Part shown: piece by piece, positions 57,599 to 64,000 of the stretch
How positions within the stretch are numbered: position 1 is the first letter of the stretch
Layout: the number at the start of each line of letters is the position of its first letter
Origin: Marinifilum caeruleilacunae
Lineage (GTDB): Bacteria; Bacteroidota; Bacteroidia; Bacteroidales; Marinifilaceae
Length of the DNA: 64,000 nt
Assembly: GCF_013141825.1 (NCBI RefSeq)
Contig: NZ_RZNH01000025.1
Span: forward strand, 1-64,000
Direction: 5' to 3'
The notes under the pieces: generated by a model
Database searches by the model: none
What the model saw: the letters and a program-made list of their open reading frames with translations, nothing else
What the model was told of the DNA's origin: nothing
Program-made: the position numbers and the translations under genes

Positions 57599-58348
57599 AT
57601 GAAAATATTAGTATGTATAAGTAACGTTCCAGATACAACCACGAAAGTTAAATTTAAAGAAGGAGACAGCTTATTTGATGATTCTGGTGTACAGTGGATC
57701 ATCAATCCTTGGGATGAACTTGCCTTGACTCGTGCATTGGAGTTAAAAGAAGATGCCGGAAATTCTGTGAATGAGATCTGCGTGATCCACGTTGGTGGGG
57801 CCGGCGCCGATGCTACTTTAAGAAAAGCCCTTGCCATTGGTGCAGATAAAGCAGTAAGAATTGATGCTTGTCCTGCAGATGCCTATCATGTGGCAGGGCA
57901 AATTGCAGAATTTCTAAAAGAGAATCCTTTTGATATTGTCTTTAGTGGAATTGAATCGAGTGATTATAATGGCTCTTCAGTAGGTGCTATGATTGCTGAA
58001 TTTATGGATTATCCTGGAATTTCGTCGGTTACTGCGGTGAATTTAGATGATGATGATATCCAGTTGAGCAGAGCAATTCCAGGTGGAAAACAGGTTTTGA
58101 AAACCGAAACTCCTTTTGTTGCTGTAGTTCAGAAAGGTATCGCCAACGAACCACGCATTCCTTCGATGAGGGGAATTATGATGGCACGTAAAAAACCTTT
58201 AGAGGTAAAAGCAGCTGCCGAAATGGATGTGCTAACCAAATCCGTAAAGTTCGAATTACCGGCAGAAAAAGGAGCATGCAAGATGATTGAATCTGAATCG
58301 GCTGAGCAGCTGGTAGATTTGCTGAAGAATGAAGCCAAGGTTTTGTAA
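57599..58348 (+). CDS. etfB: Electron transfer flavoprotein beta subunit
   Basis: 249 residues, usual EtfB length. Starts MKILVCISNVPDTTTKVKFK and has INPWDELALTRALELKED, typical of the beta subunit, then FSGIESSDYNGSSVGAMIAE and AIPGGKQVLKTETPFVAVVQ. It binds AMP or FAD and, with EtfA, accepts electrons from the acyl-CoA dehydrogenase encoded upstream. The bifurcating type cannot be decided by eye. The membrane Fe-S acceptor downstream makes a quinone-linked, non-bifurcating route likely. Confidence 0.94.
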   Translation: MKILVCISNVPDTTTKVKFKEGDSLFDDSGVQWIINPWDELALTRALELKEDAGNSVNEICVIHVGGAGADATLRKALAIGADKAVRIDACPADAYHVAGQIAEFLKENPFDIVFSGIESSDYNGSSVGAMIAEFMDYPGISSVTAVNLDDDDIQLSRAIPGGKQVLKTETPFVAVVQKGIANEPRIPSMRGIMMARKKPLEVKAAAEMDVLTKSVKFELPAEKGACKMIESESAEQLVDLLKNEAKVL

Positions 58349-58394
58349 ACGAAATCTGGATGAATCCGATTATTAACAAATTAAAAATGAGCCT

Positions 58395-59363
58395 ATGTCT
58401 GTAATTGCATTTGCCAAAAATTGGAATGGGAAATTTAAGAATTCCACCTACGAATTGGTATCATATACAAAAGAATTAGCCAATAAATTAAATACAAATT
58501 TGATTGTACTTTCCATCGGGGAAGTTTCAAATGATGAACTAAATACTTTGGGGAAATTTGGAGCGGATAAAGTTGTTTCTGTAAACAATCCTCAGTTGAA
58601 TATACTTACAAGCCGAGCTTATGCCAAGGTAATTGCTCAGCTAGCTGAAAAAGAAGCTGCCAGTGTTGTTGTTATGAGCGATAACAATAGTGGTAAGGCC
58701 ATTGCACCAAGAGTTTCGGTGAAACTAAAGGCAGGAATGGTTGCAGCTGTTCAGGAATTACCGGTTTCACTCGACCCATTTGTAGTGAAAAAGAGAGTTT
58801 TCTCAGGAAAGGCATTTGGACATGTACAAATCGATTCTGAAAAGAAGGTTGTAACCATTGCAAAGAACTGTTTTGGTTTAATCGAAAACCAGGTTGAGGT
58901 AAACATTGAAGAATTTGCTCCTGAAGTAGATGCCAGTCTGTTTAAAATCCAGGTAATTGAAGAAGAAGAGCAGAAGGATAAAGTGATTCTTTCCGATGCT
59001 GATGTAGTTGTATCGGCAGGTAGAGGAATGCGTAGTCCTGAAAACTGGGCACCTGTGGAAGAGCTGGCCGAAGTATTGGGTGCTGCAACAGCCTGTTCTC
59101 GTCCGGTTTCGGATGAAGGCTGGCGTGGACATGAAGAACACGTTGGGCAAACCGGGAAGGTAATTGCTCCAAACTTGTACATCGCAGCCGGTATTTCGGG
59201 TGCCATTCAGCATGTGGCTGGTATTAGTCGTAGTAAATGCATTGTTGCAATCAACACCGATCCTGAGGCGCCAATTTTTAGTGTGGCCGATTATGGAATT
59301 GTGGGAGATGTAATGGAGGTATTGCCTAAGCTGACCAAAGCATTTCGAAACTCTAAATCCTGA
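58395..59363 (+). CDS. etfA: Electron transfer flavoprotein alpha subunit
   Basis: 322 residues. The C-terminal FAD domain has VVSAGRGMRSPENWAPVEEL and CSRPVSDEGWRGHEEHVGQT, then APNLYIAAGISGAIQHVAGI and INTDPEAPIFSVADYGIVGD, all hallmarks of EtfA. 46 bp after EtfB. It forms the ETF heterodimer and passes electrons to the membrane Fe-S protein encoded next. Confidence 0.95.
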   Translation: MSVIAFAKNWNGKFKNSTYELVSYTKELANKLNTNLIVLSIGEVSNDELNTLGKFGADKVVSVNNPQLNILTSRAYAKVIAQLAEKEAASVVVMSDNNSGKAIAPRVSVKLKAGMVAAVQELPVSLDPFVVKKRVFSGKAFGHVQIDSEKKVVTIAKNCFGLIENQVEVNIEEFAPEVDASLFKIQVIEEEEQKDKVILSDADVVVSAGRGMRSPENWAPVEELAEVLGAATACSRPVSDEGWRGHEEHVGQTGKVIAPNLYIAAGISGAIQHVAGISRSKCIVAINTDPEAPIFSVADYGIVGDVMEVLPKLTKAFRNSKS

Positions 59364-59422
59364 TTTAATTTCAAGAAGTAAGTAGATCGTTTTTGATCAA
59401 ATACAGTCTAAACCTATAAGCA

Positions 59423-60685
59423 ATGACAAAACAAATCCTCTTTCTCATTTCACTGGCAATAACATTAGGAGTTTTTGCCTGGTCGGTGAAGCGATTGTGG
59501 GCTTTTTTTAAGCTTACTAAGCCGAGCTATCCAATACGCAATATTGGAGCACGAATATCGCATACGCTGGATATTGCCTTTGGGCAGACAAAAATTTTCA
59601 GGAAACCAGTAATCGGTTTAATGCATGCCCTGGTGTTTTGGGGATTTTTGGTGATTACCCTGGGGAGTATCGAAATTGTAATTGATGGTGCTTTTGGTTT
59701 AGAACGGTCCTTCGCCTTTACCGGATGGTTTTATGATGTTGTAATGGCATCGGGCGATGTATTCGCCCTGCTAATTATTGTTTTTATCAAAGCCTTTAGC
59801 TTGCGCAGGAGCATCATGCGTATCAAGAGATTTTCCGGTGTCGAAATGTCACCTAAATCGTATTGGGATGCACAAATTGCACTAAGTTTTATTGGTTTAC
59901 TGATGCTTTCTTTGCTGGCTTTTAATGTTGGATATATCAGCAATCATCCAAATGGTTACGAAGGAGTATACCCGGTTTCAGCAGCTTTGGTAAATCTCAT
60001 TAATATGGATTTAGGATGGTTACAAGAACCTGGTTGGTGGATTCATATCTTACTGATTTTCATTTTTGCGAACTACCTGCCATACTCAAAGCATTTCCAT
60101 GTGTTCCTATCGGTACCAAATGTCTTTTTGGCGAACCTGGAGCCTTTAACCAAATATCCTAACCTGGAAAGCATTACCAAAGAGGTAAAACTGATGTTGG
60201 ACCCTGAGGCTGCTTACGATGAAAGTGAAGAGGTGTCGCGTTTTGGAGTGAAAGATGTTCAGGACGTTAGCTGGAAAAATTATATGGATTCCCTGGCTTG
60301 TACACAATGCGGACGATGTACGGATGTGTGCCCGGCCAATATCACAGGTAAACTATTATCTCCAAGAAAAATATTTGTTGATTTGCGTAAGCGAATGGAT
60401 GAAATTGGGCCATTGGCGGTAAAAGGCAAAGAGGATGGAAAATCACTTATAAGAGACTATATCAGCGAAGAGGAATTATGGGCTTGTACCACTTGTAATG
60501 CCTGTGCACAGGAATGTCCGATTGATATCAGTCATCCAAACCTGATTATGGACATGAGAAGGTATTTGGTAATGGAAGAAGCAGCAGCACCAGCAGAATT
60601 AAATGCGATGTTTACCAATATTGAGAACAATGGTGCTCCCTGGCAATTTTCTCCTGAAGATCGCCTTAAATGGACAGAAGGATAA
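59423..60685 (+). CDS. Membrane Fe-S oxidoreductase, N-terminal half of a split ETF:quinone oxidoreductase
   Basis: 420 residues. About five or six membrane helices in the first ~250 residues (e.g. IGLMHALVFWGFLVITLGSI, HILLIFIFANYLPYSKHFHV) form a nitrate-reductase-gamma-like heme b domain; histidines within helices could bind heme. A cytoplasmic ferredoxin follows: CTQCGRCTDVCPANITGKLL and CTTCNACAQECPIDISHP. Single-chain ETF:(mena)quinone oxidoreductases (EMO type) have these domains followed by CCG domains, which here lie in the next gene. The two subunits together probably pass ETF electrons to menaquinone. Confidence 0.88.
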   Translation: MTKQILFLISLAITLGVFAWSVKRLWAFFKLTKPSYPIRNIGARISHTLDIAFGQTKIFRKPVIGLMHALVFWGFLVITLGSIEIVIDGAFGLERSFAFTGWFYDVVMASGDVFALLIIVFIKAFSLRRSIMRIKRFSGVEMSPKSYWDAQIALSFIGLLMLSLLAFNVGYISNHPNGYEGVYPVSAALVNLINMDLGWLQEPGWWIHILLIFIFANYLPYSKHFHVFLSVPNVFLANLEPLTKYPNLESITKEVKLMLDPEAAYDESEEVSRFGVKDVQDVSWKNYMDSLACTQCGRCTDVCPANITGKLLSPRKIFVDLRKRMDEIGPLAVKGKEDGKSLIRDYISEEELWACTTCNACAQECPIDISHPNLIMDMRRYLVMEEAAAPAELNAMFTNIENNGAPWQFSPEDRLKWTEG

Positions 60686-60745
60686 TGAGATCAATGATAT
60701 TCATATAGAGATGGACGATACCTCTCGAATAAAAATATTTACTAA

Positions 60746-61540
60746 ATGACAGATAAAAAACTACATGTACCGGTAATGGCTGATTTGGCAGCTAAAGGTG
60801 AAAAGCCGGAATATCTTTATTGGGTTGGATGTGCTGGCGCTTTCGATGACAGATACCAGAAAGTGGCACGTGCATTTGCCAAAATATTAAATCACCTTGA
60901 GGTGAGTTATGCCGTTCTTGGAAAAGAAGAAAGCTGTACTGGAGATGCCGCTAAAAGAGCCGGAAATGAAATGCTTTTCCAAATGCAGGCCATGCAAAAT
61001 ATCGACGTGTTGAATGGATACGAAGTGAATAAAATTATTTGCACCTGTCCGCATTGCTATAACACTTTAAAGAACGAATATCCTGAATTGGGAGGGAATT
61101 ACGATGTGATTAACTACACCGAATTTTTGGATGAAATGATTCAGGCCGGAAAGCTGAAACTGGAGAATAATCCTTTTAAAGGAGAAACGATTACTTACCA
61201 CGATCCGTGTTACCTGGGAAGAGGAAATAAGATTTACGATGCACCAAGAAATGTGGTGAAAGCTGTTTTTGGTGATGTGAAGGAGCTTAAGAGATCGAGA
61301 AGTTTTGGTTTATGTTGTGGGGCCGGTGGAGCTCAGATGTTTAAAGAGGCTGAAAAGGGAGAGAAGGAAGTGAACATTGAAAGAACCGAAGAAATTATCG
61401 AAAGAAAGGTTGATAAAGTTGCATCGGCTTGCCCGTTTTGTATGACCATGCTTACCGATGGAATCAAATTAAAGAATAAGGAAACAGAACTTCAAAACCT
61501 TGATGTTGCTGAAATTATTGAAAAAGCACTCGAACTGTAG
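60746..61540 (+). CDS. CCG-domain Fe-S protein, C-terminal half of the split ETF:quinone oxidoreductase
   Basis: 264 residues with two CCG-like domains: VGCAGAFDDRYQKVARAFAK with CTCPHCYNTLKNEYPELGG, and HDPCYLGRGNKIYDAPRNVV with GLCCGAGGAQMFKEAEKGEK and ACPFCMTML. These belong to the HdrB/HdrD/GlpC type (CCG = cysteine-rich domain binding a non-cubane or [4Fe-4S] cluster). 60 bp after the membrane subunit, so the pair works together. As a soluble unit it may be the ETF-docking part. HdrB-like enzymes reduce disulfides, but ETF genes beside it make that less likely. Confidence 0.9.
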   Translation: MTDKKLHVPVMADLAAKGEKPEYLYWVGCAGAFDDRYQKVARAFAKILNHLEVSYAVLGKEESCTGDAAKRAGNEMLFQMQAMQNIDVLNGYEVNKIICTCPHCYNTLKNEYPELGGNYDVINYTEFLDEMIQAGKLKLENNPFKGETITYHDPCYLGRGNKIYDAPRNVVKAVFGDVKELKRSRSFGLCCGAGGAQMFKEAEKGEKEVNIERTEEIIERKVDKVASACPFCMTMLTDGIKLKNKETELQNLDVAEIIEKALEL

Positions 61541-61552
61541 AAACCAAATAAG

Positions 61553-64000
61553 ATGAATACACCTGCTACATATCAATTGAAAAACTCGGTACGAATTGTT
61601 ACTGCCACTTCTCTTTTCGATGGACATGATGCTTCCATTAACATCATGAGAAGAATTATCCAGGCTTCGGGTGCCGAAGTAATTCACCTCGGACACAACC
61701 GTTCTGCCGAAGAGATTGTTGACTGTGCCATTCAGGAAGATGCCCAGGCAATTGCCATTAGTTCATACCAGGGCGGGCACATTGAGTTTTTTAAGTATAT
61801 GTATGACTTGTTGCAGGAGAAAAATGCAGGCCATATCCAGATATTTGGAGGTGGTGGTGGAGTGATTCTTCCCGAAGAAATTAAAGAGTTGGAAAGCTAT
61901 GGTATTGCTGGATTGTATTCGCCAGATGATGGTCGAAACCTTGGTTTGCAGGGCATGATAAACGAAGTGTTGCAAAAGGCAGATTACGAATTGAATCGAA
62001 TTGAGCTTCCAAAAATTGAAGATATTTCCTTTTCGGACATCAATACAATGGCCAGGTTAATCAGCCTGGCTGAGCAGGATGAGATTCAGGAGACTGATTT
62101 GTACCTGAAACTTAAAAATCATGCAAAAATCAACCATACTCCTGTTGTAGGAATCACCGGAACAGGAGGAGCAGGAAAATCTTCCCTTACCGATGAACTG
62201 ATTCGAAGATTTCAGATCGATTATCCGAAGATGAAATTGGGAATCCTTTCGGTTGATCCTTCGCGAAAGAAGAGTGGAGGAGCCTTACTGGGCGATAGAA
62301 TCAGGATGAATGCCATTCAGAACGAGAATGTATATGTAAGGTCTTTGGCTACAAGAAGAGCAAACCTGGCCTTATCGAAACATGTTGATGATGCTTTGAT
62401 GATTATGAAAGCGGCTGGCTTCGACTGTATTTTCCTGGAGAGTTCTGGAATTGGTCAGTCCGATACCGAAATTGTAGATTACAGCGATGTAAAGCTTTAT
62501 GTAATGACTCCTGAATTTGGTGCAGCCACCCAATTGGAGAAAATTGATATGCTCGACTTTGCCGATTTGGTGGCCATTAATAAGTTCGATAAGCAAGGAG
62601 CACAGGATGCCTTAAGAGATGTCAAAAAGCAGTACCAACGAAATCATACCTTGTTCGATCAGGATCCGGAAGAGATGCCTGTGTACGGAACTGTGGCTTC
62701 GCAGTTCAACGATCATGGTGTAAATGAACTGTATCATGCTTTAACACATTTTTTGGCTGATAAAGGTGTGCAGCAATTCGCACTGAATGGGAAACCTTTA
62801 TTGGAGGCCAGTAAAAAAATTGAGATTGTACCACCCGCAAGAGTCCGATACCTTTCTGACATTTCGCAAACCGTAAGAAAATACAACCGAAAAGTGGAAG
62901 ATCAGGCTGAGATAGCAGATCAGCTATATGCTTTATCGAGATCGGCAGACCTGGTTGACGATGAAATTGCCAAAAGATCGATTGAAAAAGAGTTCGAGAA
63001 ATTGAATGCAGATTTCAAACATCAGGAGATTATAGATGGCTGGGAAGATAAAGTTAAAAGATACAAAGAAGATGTATTTAAGTATAAGGTGAGGGGAAAG
63101 GAAATTTGTGTGGATACTCACATCGAAACTATATCTCACAATAGAATACCAAAGATTGTTTTGCCCGATTACAAGAGTTGGGGAGACATTGTAAAATGGA
63201 GTTTGAAAGAAAATGTTCCGGGAGATTTTCCTTATGCTTCGGGTGTTTTTCCTTTTAAACGTGAAGGAGAAGATCCAACACGCATGTTTGCAGGAGAAGG
63301 AGCGCCGGAAAGAACCAATAAGCGTTTCCATTACCTGGCGCATGCACAACCGGCAGTACGCTTGTCTACCGCTTTTGATTCGGTAACACTCTACGGTTCC
63401 GATCCTGACAGAAGGCCAGATATTTATGGAAAAGTTGGAAATTCTGGTGTTTCAATTGCCTCGCTTGATGATGCTAAGAAACTCTATTCGGGTTTCGATT
63501 TGGTTGATCCGAAAACCTCTGTTTCCATGACCATTAATGGTCCTGCGCCAATGTTGGTGGGCTATTTTATGAATGTGGCCATCGATCAGCAATGCGAGAT
63601 GTACATTCGCGAAAATGGACTGGAGGATGAAGTTGAGGCGAAAATTCAGGAAATATATCAGGATAAAGAAAGGGTTAGATATGTTGGAGATCTGCCGGAA
63701 GGCAATAATGGCTTAGGCTTGATGCTGCTGGGCGTTACTGGCGACCAGGTGCTAGAAAAAGAGATCTACGAAAAAATAAAAGCGGATACCATTTGCAGGG
63801 TTCGCGGAACGGTACAGGCCGATATGTTGAAGGAAGATCAGGCTCAGAATACATGTATTTTCTCTATTGATTTTGCCCTGAAAATGATGGGCGACATACA
63901 GGAATATTTCATCCAGAACCAGGTAAGGAATTTCTATTCGGTTTCGATATCTGGTTACCATATCGCGGAAGCGGGTGCTAACCCAATTAGTCAGTTGGCA
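61553..64000 (+). CDS. icmF: IcmF: fused isobutyryl-CoA mutase, 3' end beyond the window
   Basis: 816 codons are visible; the frame has no stop before the window edge, and IcmF normally has about 1,090. Order: N-terminal B12-binding domain (DGHDAS, residues 23-28, His25 being the cobalt ligand), MeaI-type G-protein domain (P-loop GTGGAGKSS from residue 203, [22 protein letters not shown]), then the TIM-barrel mutase domain ([57 protein letters not shown]). It interconverts isobutyryl- and butyryl-CoA with adenosylcobalamin. It follows the ETF:quinone oxidoreductase gene by 12 bp, completing a branched/straight acyl-CoA conversion module. Confidence 0.93.
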   Translation, partial: MNTPATYQLKNSVRIVTATSLFDGHDASINIMRRIIQASGAEVIHLGHNRSAEEIVDCAIQEDAQAIAISSYQGGHIEFFKYMYDLLQEKNAGHIQIFGGGGGVILPEEIKELESYGIAGLYSPDDGRNLGLQGMINEVLQKADYELNRIELPKIEDISFSDINTMARLISLAEQDEIQETDLYLKLKNHAKINHTPVVGITGTGGAGKSSLTDELIRRFQIDYPKMKLGILSVDPSRKKSGGALLGDRIRMNAIQNENVYVRSLATRRANLALSKHVDDALMIMKAAGFDCIFLESSGIGQSDTEIVDYSDVKLYVMTPEFGAATQLEKIDMLDFADLVAINKFDKQGAQDALRDVKKQYQRNHTLFDQDPEEMPVYGTVASQFNDHGVNELYHALTHFLADKGVQQFALNGKPLLEASKKIEIVPPARVRYLSDISQTVRKYNRKVEDQAEIADQLYALSRSADLVDDEIAKRSIEKEFEKLNADFKHQEIIDGWEDKVKRYKEDVFKYKVRGKEICVDTHIETISHNRIPKIVLPDYKSWGDIVKWSLKENVPGDFPYASGVFPFKREGEDPTRMFAGEGAPERTNKRFHYLAHAQPAVRLSTAFDSVTLYGSDPDRRPDIYGKVGNSGVSIASLDDAKKLYSGFDLVDPKTSVSMTINGPAPMLVGYFMNVAIDQQCEMYIRENGLEDEVEAKIQEIYQDKERVRYVGDLPEGNNGLGLMLLGVTGDQVLEKEIYEKIKADTICRVRGTVQADMLKEDQAQNTCIFSIDFALKMMGDIQEYFIQNQVRNFYSVSISGYHIAEAGANPISQLA

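Overview
The window reads as chromosomal DNA of a Bacteroidota bacterium, most likely a marine, facultatively or strictly anaerobic member of the Marinilabiliales type. This is inferred from protein families and sequence style, since no marker gene for taxonomy is present. The signs are many SPII lipoproteins, a TonB-receptor/DUF4249 pair, a C10 (streptopain-type) protease, promoters of the Bacteroidota TTTG-n(18-23)-TAnnTTTG kind, low GC with AT-rich spacers, and large Fe-S redox modules.

Region 1 (1-18.3 kb) is accessory. It opens with the 3' end of a REP-associated tyrosine transposase followed by a REP-like palindrome. A C10 protease and two tandem paralogous lipoproteins come next, then a DUF4249 lipoprotein with its TonB-dependent receptor. 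From 7.7 to 11.4 kb is a very AT-rich stretch of small lipoproteins and membrane proteins, broken gene tails and dispersed repeats (REP-like palindromes, a terminator-like hairpin family with compensatory changes, a three-box GTCGAT element). Then follow a DsrE protein, an S41 peptidase, a zinc-ribbon protein, an NHL-propeller lipoprotein, a GNAT enzyme, a six-hairpin glycosidase and an OB-fold lipoprotein.

Region 2 (18.7-41.7 kb) is the outstanding part: about 23 kb of co-directional genes. It holds six PQQ-type beta-propellers and one NHL propeller with different anchors (Sec-secreted, TM-anchored, lipoprotein), two Tat-signal proteins (one a poly-ferredoxin), a NapH/NosR-like membrane ferredoxin, a NuoE-NuoF-ferredoxin fusion, and a NuoG/GltD-like flavoprotein that has lost its NAD(P)H Rossmann domain. 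It also holds a lone LolD-like ATPase, a ferredoxin with a metallothionein-like Cys tail, a radical SAM enzyme, a DUF116-polyprenyl synthase fusion, and two terpene-cyclase-fold proteins, one with the DxDD motif of class II cyclases. My reading is an undescribed redox system. Cytoplasmic NADH/ferredoxin chemistry would be linked through a membrane Fe-S protein to periplasmic Fe-S and propeller proteins, and coupled to synthesis of a cyclised isoprenoid. A Fur/PerR-like palindrome lies upstream of the cluster.

Region 3 (41.8-51.5 kb) is mixed housekeeping: a degenerate DEDDh exonuclease with a BRCT-like end, an M18 aminopeptidase, a strongly structured non-coding stretch, a DJ-1/PfpI membrane protein with an AraC-type membrane regulator, an MsbA-like exporter and a secreted HExxH metallopeptidase.

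Region 4 (51.7-64 kb) holds a YebC family gene, then a CoA-ester oxidation module: crotonase, 3-hydroxyacyl-CoA dehydrogenase, thiolase, acyl-CoA dehydrogenase, EtfB, EtfA, a split membrane ETF:quinone oxidoreductase (two genes), and IcmF (fused isobutyryl-CoA mutase) running off the window end. Together these could degrade or interconvert branched and short acyl-CoAs, passing electrons from ETF to menaquinone. I saw no tRNA, rRNA or CRISPR array.
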